Below, one piece after another: positions 23,999 to 34,980 of a stretch of 64,000 nucleotides of DNA. Origin of the DNA: Cydia pomonella. Lineage: Eukaryota; Arthropoda; Insecta; Lepidoptera; Tortricidae. The DNA is taken from assembly GCF_033807575.1 (NCBI RefSeq), contig NC_084704.1, positions 7,401,056 to 7,465,055 on the forward strand, in the 5' to 3' direction. Positions within the stretch are counted from its first letter, which is position 1; each line of letters begins with the position of its first letter. The notes under the pieces are model-generated. The model was given only the letters and a program-made list of their open reading frames with translations. It was not told the origin of the DNA and searched no databases. The position numbers were made by a program, and so were the translations under genes.

Positions 23999-25653
23999 CT
24001 CTATGGGGTCGGAGTATAGTTCGCTCGTAAAATTCAAGGCAAAAATGTTCTGAACTGGTTCACCGCGAATGTCCCCGATAGTACTTATACAATCAAATTC
24101 AATTCAATTTCAATTAAATTTGTGATGAGTTTCTTATCAATCAGTTCCTCATTAAGTAGTAACATAGTTGATTAACATATTTAATTGCGGTTTCCTTTAT
24201 GATTCGAAGCTTGTGAATCTATACATAATTTAACTTTAGGTAATACTTTTGTAGATTACTTTGCAATCGTGCCCCATCCATCTTCATTCAGAGAGTAACT
24301 CGTGCACGAAGTTGTCAGTAAACTTTATTCTCCCACTTTGTCTTTTGAGCTCCGCCTACTTATTCATTTCAAAGATGTTCTACAATTCATTCTTGCTTCC
24401 ATTTTAAATTGATAGGAAATGAATTGTATATGCAATGTTACATTATAATCCGTCAAAAAATGTTCGTGGCGTCTTCTTTAGATTTACGCCTTCGGCTACG
24501 CCTTACTCCGTTTCCTAAAAGACGTAAAAAGGATGATAAATTACGGTTGTTTAATTCTCTTACAATTTAATCAATTAAAATATTCAAAAAATATACAAAG
24601 TGTCGGGTACATGATGCATGCTGCATTTTGTATCGGAACTGCTAAAACATGACCCAATGACCAGAAATCGATTAATTATCTAGACCATCAAGAGGATTTG
24701 AGGAGATGGCGTATTTAAGCAACCGGGGACTGTCTAATTGTTTTCCGGAATGGCATTATTCCTGATCTACTAACAGCACGAAATTCGACGGGAGAAATCA
24801 AATTGAATTTAAACAAACAAATAAACGCGAAGCTCGAACGCACCAATAAACAAAAACCCTTTCTAAGCACTTTGCATTCAATTACAGAGTTAAGAGCTAA
24901 CCAATTGCACTCTATTAATTTTGGAAATGTACCTACCATTTGAAGAGTTTTAATTAAATTATGTTTCCCATATTTTAATTAAACACACGTCAGTCACTCG
25001 TGCGTTAATTAACGTTTCTGTGACAACTTAAATAAAATGTTTTCGTCAACGTTCGCGGCTTCGATTCCGCACTGATACAAAATAAACCAACAAAGAGACT
25101 CATAAAGTTAAAACAATACTGTAAAATTATGAAATTTGAGGTATCGCCATATACTCTAATGTTCCATCGTAACATTCCTCGTCTCGCCTTCTGTTAAAGT
25201 TGAATTGGGTCCAAGATCTAATCTTAAATTATTACGTATTTTTTAGGTTTGATTTATGATTTGGGTATAACGGGTTTTTAGAATTAGAGCACTGATTTTA
25301 TTCTATAACATGTGTTAGTTTTGTGATTTATCTTCTTCATTCATTCTTATTTAATGTTTATTTAACCAAGTAGATTTTGAGCTTTGAAAACTTATAGAGA
25401 AGGAAATGGGAGTGTGGTTGAATAACTTAAATAGCAAGCAAAATAATCTTTGCTGCCTTTTTTTGCTTCGGATGCACCTTGTTTTGTTTCGGTACATCCT
25501 GATCCTGATGTAGCGCGTAGCAGATTTTTTCTGTTTTGTGGCGGTAATCGTCGTAGCGCTTTGCTACGATGGCATGACACGTGTAGTAAAAACCGTATTC
25601 AAAAATTAACATGCCGCATGGGTATCTCATAAAAGTGACTAGGTTACCCTGGT
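21791..25653. other. Noncoding stretch
   Basis: AT-rich, with the (CT)n run, a short perfect palindrome-like patch (GCCACGGTGGCAGTGCCACC at 23858) and old repeat pieces. No exon is recognised. 18690-19780 and 20540-21240 are similar. Confidence 0.5.
23965..23995 (+). repeat. (CT)n microsatellite
   Basis: About 15 uninterrupted CT units. Confidence 0.95.
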
Positions 25654-25880
25654 AGTACAGTCAGCATCAAAAGTAGCGGATCAAATAACGCTTCAAAAGT
25701 ATCTACCATTCTGTAACAGCTTAACAAAAAATGATGTTTTTAATATAGAACAACTAAGACTACAAAAGATATATTTTTGAACGCGTATTTTAGAAAATTA
25801 TCTACATTTGAAAAAGTTAAACGGAATTTAAGATACTTTTGGCGCGTTGTTTCATCCGCTACTTTTGATGCTGACTGTAC
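25654..25880. mobile_element. Foldback element with GTACAGTCAGCATC ends
   Basis: GTACAGTCAGCATCAAAAGT AGCGGAT mirrors ATCCGCTACTTTTGATGCTG ACTGTAC. AACGCTTCAAAAGTATCT pairs with AGATACTTTTGGCGCGTT. The ends resemble the element at 50964. Confidence 0.8.
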
Positions 25881-26883
25881 CTACACACTATATTTAACAC
25901 TTCTGATAAAGCTAAGAAGCCGATATTTGTCATGTTAACGTTTGATAGCTTAGCTATATTCAATGGTATATAATACAAATTTCTGCAGGTTATTACGGTA
26001 GCCAACGGGTCACGTCCCTGCAAAGTTTTTAAATTAGTCGCTGAATAAGGTCCTCACCTAAAATGGCACAAATCATATGTACTACTACAAGAGAGACAAA
26101 AGAGCAATTACAGTTGACTACTTAAGAATAAGGCAATATATTAACACAATTTCAAACAAAGCTAATCAGAATTCGATTTATGTGAAACTATGTTCTAATT
26201 GCAATGATTATTTTCCCTCGACGTTCTCACATTGAACCAGCTTATTGTATTATTTCTCAACAATTTTCCAATTCAATGGAAGACCATTAAATTGTTGAAG
26301 TTTCTCTAACCTTGTTATAAATTTGAAATAGTTTGCAAGATCCTTAATTTGTCACGGTAGAATTATCACAGTACCGCGACATCCGCGACGCTCTTCTTGG
26401 TGTGAAGTTACGCACGTCACTCCGTGACGTATCAAAAACTACACGAGTAACGTTACCTACGTTAGCGTGTATAGTAAAAACGTACGTGGCTCATGGTAGT
26501 CACGGTCCGAGTTTAAAATTTTACACTACAAAATCTCCATATAAATCGTTTACGCTCTCGCTAACGAGTAACGAGTCAATCATCTCCGGGTAATCGCAAA
26601 GATAAGTACCTACGTTTATTAGGTACGTTATCATGAAGTCTGAAAACTACTGATGAAACTTTTACTAGTAAGTATTCGCTGGATGTTCGTGCCGGCGAGT
26701 GTAAAAGTTTAAATTAAGTTAATTTTCGAGGAATAATGGTTGAAACACGTGTTATATTCGATTACGGAAGTTACATGTGGTTCCTTGGTCAGGACATTTT
26801 TTATGGACATAATTCATATTCGTCTGTTTCTTTAATACAAGTTTTTATTTATCTCGCAAAGTTTATTTGTAATATGCTTGTTC

Positions 26884-27420
26884 GGGTCAAATCTTGCAAG
26901 CTAAATTAGACCCACTTCCCATTATTCGATTGAACTGAAACTTGACAGACATATTTATTTATTTATTCAGGTAATTACAAAAAGTATATCTTAACTTATT
27001 TACCAATAAACCAGTAAGGTTTGTCTCTATACTCCATTCTGTAGTAGATATCATAAAAAAAAATTGTCTTTCACCTGTTAGTGTTTGATCCTTTCGCATT
27101 TTCTCAAATGTTAGCTGGAAGAGATTCCTTTTAGAGATAAATTCGCCTTTGTATATGACATTTTTTTTTGTTTTGTTTTGTCTCTTTTATGTTAACCTGT
27201 TTATGTGCAATACAGTGACATACATACATACATATAACAAAAACATAACAAACTGTTCATATGTAAGTTGAGTGACAATGCAATGTAGGTACATACTATC
27301 GAGCTGATCTGATGATGGACATCAACACAACCTAGTTGTGTTTGGGTTTGTTAGAATTGTCTCGATGAGTTGCCCGTTGAAATAAAAGCACAGTCAGCGA
27401 TAACAGATCAAAAACGAATA
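26884..27420 (+). repeat. Dispersed repeat (GAGCTGATCTGAT family) split by an insertion
   Basis: The left part 26884-26956 (GGGTCAAATCTTGCAAGCTA) and right part from 27257 (GTGACAATGCAATG, ATCGAGCTGATCTGATGATG, TTGTGTTTGGGTTTG, AATTGTCTCGATGAG) match the continuous copy at 39665-39915. Between them lie about 300 bp containing the LINE tail at 27109. Confidence 0.65.
27109..27235 (+). mobile_element. LINE 3' tail (GTTGTCTGGAAG family) inserted in another repeat
   Basis: GTTAGCTGGAAGAGATTCC, AAATTCGCCTTTG, TGTGCAATACAG and (ACAT)n tail. It is part of the insertion that splits the repeat 26884-27420. Confidence 0.55.
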
Positions 27421-27442
27421 TGTATTTTTAATGAAACATATA

Positions 27443-27936
27443 TTTAGTCACTCGCGCGACTTGTTTCGGAGAGCCTATTCCATATTCTCCATTTTCAAGC
27501 ACTAACAGTGCATGAGTAGCGTCCACGAAAGCCACGCGCCGCGTACTGCTGCACGCCGCGCAGCGCGCTGGGCGCGCGATGAGATAACCAGTTGGTGGTC
27601 TTGCGCTGTCGTTATTGGTTGGTACGGTTTGAGTCACGCAACACTTGTAACGATAGACAACACGAGCTCACAACATTTGAAAAAAAAAACGAAAAAAAAT
27701 GTGACTTGAGTCGATTTTTTTGCTCCCGAGTGTAAGTGCACAACACTGATTGGATTTGCGCCCAAGGATTACAGATATCTCGATTGAAATTAGGGCACCG
27801 CCCAAACTCTATCGCTTCAAGTATTTTACGTGGTACGTAACGTGTTCATAACATTTTTCTCGTACCAGTAACCTCGCCTTGTCAAATCGGAGATAGTGCG
27901 ACGTGCTTCCGAAACAAGTCGCGCGAGTGACTGAAA
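27443..27936. mobile_element. TIR element with GC-rich core, about 0.5 kb
   Basis: AGTCACTCGCGCGACTTGTT TCGGA at the left (from 27445) and its perfect inverse TCCGAAACAAGTCGCGCGAG TGACT at the right (to 27932). The core (27530-27600) is rich in GCGC. There is no coding signal I recognise. The perfect 25-bp arms imply a young element. Confidence 0.75.
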
Positions 27937-28433
27937 TAAATGAGTTAAGCCGTATTATTAGCTTAGTGTTAGTAATACTCACGACAGTTTAAATAATAAA
28001 AAAATTACGAAAAACTCATTACCTTCGTACCGCCTCGGCGAGTTGCCTGGTGATCGATCGATTACTTACACAATGTAGGCTCATAGACAGATATTAACAA
28101 GCACGATATTGAGCGCATTAATCTTGTTCTAAATTATATTATCAATAACATGCCCGCACGTTTATTCCAACGTACAATAAGCAGAGCGGAACGCACTGTT
28201 ACTAGAGAAATTAGGCATAACAAAAAAAATTTTTTTTTTTTCATATAATAATCTAAAGGTTAATAAAATTTTCCTGTATAGACAACAAATGCTTGTCCCT
28301 CATCATAACTACTGAGTAAATAGTATTTTATACAATCGTGATATAATAGAGAGCTTTTCTTCTTATCTAAAATAATACTTTATTTACTATAAAACCTTAA
28401 TAACGAATTTTAGTTAACTACAGCGACAGCGAC

Positions 28434-28688
28434 ACCAGTCTGGCCTAGTGGGTAGTGACCCTGCCTATGAAGCCGATGGTCCTGGGTTCAAATCCTGGTA
28501 AGGGCATTTATTCGTGTGATGAGCATGGATATTTGTTCCTGAGTCATGGGTGTTTTCTATGTATTTAAGTATTTATATATATTATATATATCGTTGTCTA
28601 AGTACCCTCAATACAAGCCTTATTGAGCTTACTGTGGGACTTAGTCAATTTGTGTAATAATGTCCTATAATATTTATTTATTTATTTA
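28434..28688 (+). mobile_element. tRNA-derived SINE, near full length
   Basis: Intact A box TGGCCTAGTGG, B box GGTTCAAATCC, the conserved body and a TTTATTTATTTA tail. It sits inside another dispersed repeat: AGTTAACTACAGCG occurs both before it (28415) and after it (28734). Confidence 0.9.
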
Positions 28689-28729
28689 AACGCGCGGTTC
28701 CGCGCTACCTGGAGCCCCGCGCCCCGCGC

Positions 28730-28880
28730 GCGATTTATAGTTAACTACAGCGGTATCGAAATGAATCTTATAATTGGGTGGGAGCCCATACATGAAAAGT
28801 GTACAATTATAGTTTGGTATACAAAATCTTAATACAACCATTACACGACATCGACAAGTAGAAAATTTTTTTAACACCGT
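28730..28880 (+). repeat. Dispersed repeat shared with 57494-57625
   Basis: TATAGTTAACTACAGCGGTA TCGAA, GGGAGCCCATACATGAAAAG, AATTATAGTTTGGTATACAA AATCTTAAT. It is preceded by a very GC-rich 40 bp (28691-28730). Confidence 0.65.
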
Positions 28881-30447
28881 GAGCATAAGTGAGTGACTAT
28901 ACATGTCCTCACAAACAAAACGTGAAAAAAATGCCATTTTATTCTAACAATACGTAAAAGCCGTTCTATTGTTAAGACTAGCGATGCAAACCATCACGCG
29001 AACAAATATTTTATACGGACAGACTTAGGCTTAAAATACGTTTGATAAATTGTAACTTTTGTCTCTGTACCTAACACCTCCACTGCGTTGTAAAAATATA
29101 CAAGTTAAGAAGATAATAAATTTATACACATTCGTGTGGAGTTTCCTTAATTTTTTTACTTAAAGCAATCGTTGTATAATTTCTCCCCAGACTAAGTTTC
29201 CTTATAACCCGATACAAAGCCCAGGAAACCCGTAATAACTTTTAATGCAGCCCCTTATTAGAACCTAGATCATATTATGGCTGAGCTGGCACTAGTTTAG
29301 TGTTTGCTTAAACAGTTAGAGGAACTTCAAATCAAAAAGAACTTAAGAGCCGTAGTCGTTTCCGCTTTTATCGACGCTATTTCTATATGAATACAGTGGT
29401 TAACGGCATATGCATATGTAACTACTATATTCATTTTGATTTGCAAATTATTACAGACTGTATTCTTGTACCGTTTGTAGCTTGAGATTAAACTGAAACT
29501 TATGCAGGCATGTATGTAATGATTATATCTAGGGCTCGTAGGCACCTAGTGATGTAATGGCGTAAAGTAACCATTATTATACATATATATAAAACATTAG
29601 TTAGATAAAAAAATAACAAAGATAGAAATGGTTCAATTTATATCGGTACAAAAATTGCAAAGTCCTTATTCAATCATCTCAAACGACAATTTGAGACTTT
29701 TTAACCATAACCTTTTAATGATCCAGGACTCAGAACCCAAAGTTTCTAATAACGACTATAAAAATAAAACAAAAGTAATAGCTTTCTATGAAACAATTTA
29801 TGTCCCTCAATTTTTTAACTGTCTCCAACATCGCAGTGAAGAATCCTCCTTAAATTCAGTGAGATTGTTTTCTCCCCTCATGGGACGTGTGTATCGAGGA
29901 CGCAAACGTCTCAACGGCAGCGAAATATAAACAGAATTTTATTTCACACATGCTGTATAAAGGATTGCTGGGTTGGCTGGCTTCTGAGCATTGCTTTCTT
30001 AGCAGTGAGTGCGAAAACATTGCATTTCTTGCACAGATTCGTAACGAATGAAATGCTCTTGCAGATGTAAGTATACGATATGTTTTAAGCTACAAAGTCC
30101 CAATACGAATCGAGAAAGTGACAGACCGTGTCGTGTCGTGTGATATATTTGCGGCAGAAATTGAACATGTCGTGTTTTGTTGTGCTTCAAAATTTGACAG
30201 CTAGGCCATGACTACTTCTAACTACTTCACTGCTTCACTGATATCATGAATAATTGAAAAAATTAATATATTTTCGAGTGTCACTTACGGTTGCGCCCGA
30301 TTTGAGCTTTAAGATACGTCAAATATTAGGTCTACATACGATATGAATCGGATATGTCAGTGTACAAAATGTTTATTTTTTATTTTATTTTTGTTTTAAT
30401 CCAATAGTGTCGGGTATCGTTTGATAGATCTTTTAAAACGAATACCG
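28881..30447. other. Noncoding stretch
   Basis: The 100-codon frame at 29628-29930 has no recognisable motif. Nothing else stands out. 25881-26883 and 27937-28433 are similar. Confidence 0.45.
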
Positions 30448-30636
30448 TACCCCTAGTGTAAATAAATTCGATTTCCAAACGTGACGTACGCGTTTGCGTT
30501 TAGTCTCATTTTGTATTGGATTTCGAAAGAGCGCGCCAAGCGGGACGTTTTGGAACCTCAAAATCCTATACAAAATGAGACTTAACGCAAACGCGTTCGT
30601 CACGTTATGATGTCGATCAAAGTTACACTAGGGGTA
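30448..30636. mobile_element. Third copy of the 189-bp foldback element, inverted
   Basis: Starts TACCCCTAGTGTAAATAAAT and ends AGTTACACTAGGGGTA. The length is exactly 189 bp and the sequence is close to the dimer units, but in opposite orientation. The flanks are CCG and CTG, a possible 3-bp duplication with one mismatch. Confidence 0.85.
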
Positions 30637-30659
30637 CTGATCAATACGGGAATGTTTTT

Positions 30660-30720
30660 TTTCATTTCCTGTCTATTTTTAACTGGATGGTGCACAATAA
30701 AGACTATTACTTACTTACGG
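30660..30720 (+). mobile_element. Last ~60 bp of a LINE (GTTGTCTGGAAG family)
   Basis: TTTTTAACTGGATGGTGCAC AATAAAGACTA TTACTTACTTA matches the end of the LINE at 17945. It begins about 20 bp after the foldback element 30448-30636. Confidence 0.5.
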
Positions 30721-31287
30721 GTCTCCAAAAACCATTTTTGATAAAGTTAATATTTTCGGAAATAATCACTCCGAAAGAAAAAAAATGTATCCGCCCCCTC
30801 CAACATAAGAAACATGGATCCAAAAAATATCAGTGTTGTCAATGTGAAATAAATGTTTATTTTGACCATCTTCTTGTGTTGTTAATTCTTTTCGGGTATG
30901 TATACCTATTGTATATTGGATGGTTGTATAGTAAACTGTACAGCGAAATTTCGTGTTTTTATTTACCGTTGGCGGGCCTTGGCGGGCCGATTCGACTTCG
31001 ATTTGTCCGTACTCACGCCACCTATGAAAATACACGACCTGTCATCGTCTTACACGTTATATTCCTAACGAGACGTGTAATATCCATTATGAGTAATTTG
31101 TTAAGTTAACCACATTAAATCGCTCCGTTAGACATGATTACCAAATTGACTTTCAAAGTAAGTTAATTAAGCGAACTAACATCTAAACATCAGTAACACT
31201 AATACCTACGAGTAATAAACTTCAAAGCATTAATAGGTAAGTAAATATTTAAATCTGTCACTGGCAAATTAATTTGACATCACGTAC

Positions 31288-31390
31288 AGCGGCGGTATCA
31301 TGGTCGGATTTTTATCACTTGTCATGTCATGCGTCACTTTCAGGCATAATGACAGATGATAAAAGAGGGTCCGTCTTTTATCATCTTAGC
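31288..31390. repeat. Foldback repeat (ATCACTTGTCA family)
   Basis: GCGGTATCATGGTCGGATTT, TATCACTTGTCATGTCATGC, CACTTTCAGGC, ATGACAGATGATAAAA. A shortened relative of 42970. Confidence 0.5.
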
Positions 31391-31470
31391 CCCACAGGTC
31401 ACGTATAGGCGTCACGTACCTAGGCATCAACTAGGCATTTATAAAAAGTGTGGCTACCACTAGTTCGGCA

Positions 31471-31588
31471 CTGACTTAAACGCTATCGAGAACGTAACTT
31501 ACTTTCTATGCATCTCGCTCGTACTCGCATATAAGTGCAAGAGAGATGTATAGAAAGTAAATTACGTTCTCGATAGAGTATACGTCAG
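31471..31588. repeat. Foldback element (GCGTAACTTA family)
   Basis: CTATCGAGAACGTAACTTAC TTTCTATGCATCTC mirrors GAGAGATGTATAGAAAGTAA ATTACGTTCTCGATAG. The ends read CTGAC and GTCAG. Confidence 0.75.
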
Positions 31589-32862
31589 TTTTGACATTAT
31601 CAGTGACTCATGGTATCTACGGGTATAAGGCGGCACTGCAGGACGTTTGGAGCTCTCTCTTACTCTTTTCTATGTCAACTACCAAAAGCGATTTTTGTAC
31701 GAAGGAAATTGTATGATTTTCGACTTGGCCTAGAATTAAGTAAAACACAATTTCTGTAACTCTAGTTATCCTAACCTTCGTACAAAGAACTGAACTGACT
31801 TTCATCGTCGTTCGTTGCACTTTAGCCGCATATCTACCACAGTTTTTACGAAAATTATGACAGGTCTGCTTCGTTTTCTCAAATTCTACAAGCAATCTTT
31901 GTGAGGGGCCCAGGGTCATTTGTTCCTAGAGATCTGCCGCTTCGAGGCCTCTGTTCAAGAGACAACATATAAAATTAGTTATTTATTATGAAATGCACGA
32001 AACTTCGATGCAATTTTAAGTGTTTCGAAATCAGGTATGTAGGATGTTACAAATTTTCTTGCTATTTGGAAAAGACCAATTTTCAGTCATCTCTTCTGTG
32101 AAAACCATAATTATTTATGTTGGAATAAGACTTTTTATCGCGGTAAGAATGCCGTCGTCATCTTGCTTAGAAACAAAATTACAGCTGCTTGAAATTTACA
32201 GTTTTTTTTTTTCAGTACAGGCCTTAGGGCCTGCGATTATTATAGCTATTATACGTAATTATAATTCAAATGTTCGTATATTCCTGGGTCGTTTATATTT
32301 GTTGTCAACTTTCTTTCGTCAATATAAATCCCTATTTTGTGCAATATGACCACATTTTCACTGTAAGACCTACAAAATCTTCAACTGCATCACGAAATCA
32401 TATTATACTTAATTACGTAGCTCGCCGGATTTTTTTTTCATATTTATTCCACCCAGAAAGAGAAGCTATTCAAACTTACCAAATTGTATCAAAATCTGAA
32501 GATAAAAAAATCGACAACAAAAAAAAATGCTCTAGTACATACAATGTTTGCGCTGAATAACACTTTAGCTGACAAGGTGTAAAAGTGCAACAGAAAAATA
32601 TCAGGAGCATAAAAAAAAAATTCAAAATAAATCATTCTGTATAGGTACGAGTATACCACTTTACAAACTTCATAATACTGTACCTAACTTAATAATATAA
32701 AACTTTGAAACTGGTTATATTTTCGACCGAAAACTTTAACACGCTTTGCATACAGGAGTAGTCATTACATCGAAGACGTATAAAAGTTATAAAGAGCCTA
32801 AATTTTGGAGCTGTTCGTAATAAGCAATTGCATGGTGTTTTTACTTATTAACTCATATAATA
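31589..32862. other. Noncoding stretch with an inverted pair
   Basis: TTTTTGTACGAAGGAAA at 31692 and CCTTCGTACAAAG at 31774 are inverted, so the 100-codon minus frame over them is probably repeat sequence. The rest is AT-rich. Confidence 0.4.
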
Positions 32863-32909
32863 CACCGTGGGCCAATTAAACCCGACAGATAAAGCGACGA
32901 TTTATTCAC

Positions 32910-34980
32910 CGTAATGTTTCCTCTTCGTCTATGGCCGATGTTTGGAAATTCCTCAGATCTCTTGGCCTGGGAAAATCCCCCAACAGTTTTAATGGCAGTT
33001 CCTTTTCTCTCAATGACCTTAACAGGCATTTTTCCTCCGCTCCTTCTGTTGACACCGCTACTAAGGCCATTACACTTTCTAACATCTCTTCTTTGATTTC
33101 TCTTATCTCAGATTCTTTCTCATTCTGTCCTGTTTCTGAATTTGACATAAAGGTCATTATTAAAGCTATCAAGTCAAAAGCCGTAGGTTGTGATGATGTG
33201 AGTCGTTACATGATTGTGTCGGTCCTCGACTGCGTACTTCCTGTACTTGCTGACATTATCAACACTTCACTGGCCACTGGTGAATTCCCTTCTCTTTGGC
33301 GTAAAGCATTTGTGATTCCACTGCCTAAAATTAGTAATCCCACCACTCTCAGTAACTTTCGGCCCATTTCAATTCTTCCTTTCCTCTCGAAAATAGCTGA
33401 GGCAGTTGTTCATAAACAACTTTCCGTCTTCGTTTACTCGCATAACCTTTTAAGCCCTTTGCAGTCAGGTTTCCGACCAAGTCATAGCACCAGTACTGCG
33501 CTTCTCAAGGTAACAGAAGACATCAGGCGAGGCATGGAGAGGCAAATGGTCACGGTGCTTATTCTTATTGACTTTTCTAACGCGTTTAATACCGTTGACC
33601 ATGACATTCTCCTTGCCTTGCTCAAACATATGAGTGTCTCTGAAATAGCCCTTAACTGGTTTGCTGCCTACTTGCGAGGCCGCCAGCAGGCAGTCCGAGT
33701 TGACCGGTCTTTTTCTGACTGGTGTGACCTGGCGACTGGCGTGCCTCAAGGAGGTATCTTATCTCCACTTCTTTTTTCTACTTTTATTAATGTTATCACA
33801 CCTGACCTTCGCTGTTCCTACCATCTGTATGCTGATGACTTGCAACTCTACGACCAGTGCTCCGTGACTGACGTTCCAACTTGCATTGGTAAACTAAACC
33901 TAGACCTTTTACATATCCAGCAGTGGTCCGAGAGGTTTGGCCTCTTTGTAAATCCGTCTAAGTGCCAAGCTATTGTTATAGGTAGTTCCAAACAGCTTAC
34001 TAAACTAGACTTGGACGCACTTGCACCAGTAAACTTTAACGGCTCCCCAATAATATTTAGTCAAAGTGTTAAAGACCTGGGTGTTCTTTTAGACAGTACC
34101 TTGAGTTGGAGAGCACAGGTTACTGAAATCAGCCGTAAGGTCATGGGCTCACTTCATTCTCTCAACAAAATGAAGCACTTCTTACCGATCAAAACTAAAG
34201 TTGCACTAATTAACACCCTTATACTGCCCATTATTGATTATGGTGATGTGTGTTATCCGGACTTAAACGAAGAGTTGCTCGATAAATTGGACCGCCTGCT
34301 TAATAACTGCATTCGCTTCGTTTTTTGCCTCCGCAAATATGATCACGTTTCTTCTTTTCGCGCACAACTTGGCTGGCTTCCCATTCGTCAACGACGCAAT
34401 ATTCGCTTGCTTTCCACTCTTTTTTCTGTGCTTAACGATCCACATTCTCCTGAATACCTCAAATCCTTCTTTCAATATTATGGCGTTACCCGCGACCGTC
34501 AACTTCGCTCTTCTGGCAATATGTCTCTGTCCATCCCTCTTCACCGGACTGGGTTCATGTCAAATTCGTTCACCGTGCAGGTGGCGCGTCTTTGGAATGG
34601 ACTTCCTTTTTACATCAAAAATGCACCAAATAAGTTCGCTTTCAAAAAATCATTACGTGCTTTCTTTGCTAGCAGAATGAAAGATTCTTAATGTATTTAT
34701 TTATTAGCTTCAGATGTTTCGTCTTTATATATATGTATATATATATACATATTTATTTATATATGTATGTGTGTATTATGTTTGTATGTATATGTTATTT
34801 TATGTATTTTTGCTTGATTTGTTTTGCTATTGTAATTGTAGCACCGCTCTCAATCTCTCTGCTTAGCCTTAAGGTTGACTGGTAGAGAATGCCTCGTGGC
34901 ATTAAGTCCGCCTTTTGTACTATAAGATTGTTTTCTTTTGTGCAATAAAGATTAAATAAAATAAAATAAATAAAAATAAA
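32910..34980 (+). mobile_element. Non-LTR retrotransposon (LINE), 5'-truncated, with long RT ORF
   Basis: One uninterrupted reverse-transcriptase frame is followed by a 3'UTR with (TA)/(TATG) runs near 34725-34810. A conserved 3' tail (CTGGTAGAGAATGCC..ATTAAGTCCGCC..GCAATAAAG) comes next, and the element ends in an AAATAAAATAAA-type tail. The endonuclease half is missing, so the copy is 5'-truncated near 32910. The open frame suggests a fairly young insertion. The same tail family recurs at 21704, 37706, 56176 and 63722. Jockey/CR1-like by motif style; the exact clade is not assigned. It lies inside the inverted-repeat element 32863-35418. Confidence 0.85.
32931..34691 (+). CDS. LINE reverse transcriptase (C-terminal part of ORF2)
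   Basis: 586 codons from the first ATG, but the frame is open further upstream, so the ATG is probably internal. RT motif A is LILIDFSNAF (D214). Motif B is GVPQGGILSPLLF (270-282). Motif C is LYADDLQL with catalytic D302 and D303. The fingers region SNFRPISILPFLSKI is near 141-155. The C-terminus carries the usual non-LTR ending VARLWNGLPFYIK..FKKSLRAFF. All catalytic aspartates are present and there is no internal stop. The enzyme would copy element RNA at a nicked target, but this copy lacks the apurinic-type endonuclease and is probably not autonomous. Confidence 0.92.
   Translation: MADVWKFLRSLGLGKSPNSFNGSSFSLNDLNRHFSSAPSVDTATKAITLSNISSLISLISDSFSFCPVSEFDIKVIIKAIKSKAVGCDDVSRYMIVSVLDCVLPVLADIINTSLATGEFPSLWRKAFVIPLPKISNPTTLSNFRPISILPFLSKIAEAVVHKQLSVFVYSHNLLSPLQSGFRPSHSTSTALLKVTEDIRRGMERQMVTVLILIDFSNAFNTVDHDILLALLKHMSVSEIALNWFAAYLRGRQQAVRVDRSFSDWCDLATGVPQGGILSPLLFSTFINVITPDLRCSYHLYADDLQLYDQCSVTDVPTCIGKLNLDLLHIQQWSERFGLFVNPSKCQAIVIGSSKQLTKLDLDALAPVNFNGSPIIFSQSVKDLGVLLDSTLSWRAQVTEISRKVMGSLHSLNKMKHFLPIKTKVALINTLILPIIDYGDVCYPDLNEELLDKLDRLLNNCIRFVFCLRKYDHVSSFRAQLGWLPIRQRRNIRLLSTLFSVLNDPHSPEYLKSFFQYYGVTRDRQLRSSGNMSLSIPLHRTGFMSNSFTVQVARLWNGLPFYIKNAPNKFAFKKSLRAFFASRMKDS

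Noticed and set aside
23852..24037. ORF with an Arg-Glu repeat
   Set aside because: Translation of the (CT)n microsatellite.
29628..29930. 100-codon plus-strand ORF
   Set aside because: No motif, signal or supporting context. It could be an unrecognised exon but cannot be supported.
30687..31109. 140-codon plus-strand ORF
   Set aside because: It begins inside a LINE tail and has mixed composition without a recognisable domain; it looks like a chance frame through repeat sequence.
31617..31919. 100-codon minus-strand ORF
   Set aside because: It overlaps an inverted pair (GTACGAAGG / CCTTCGTAC), has no recognisable domain and no splice or start context.
33465..33749. Minus-strand ORFs under the LINE RT
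   Set aside because: Antisense shadows of the long RT frame.
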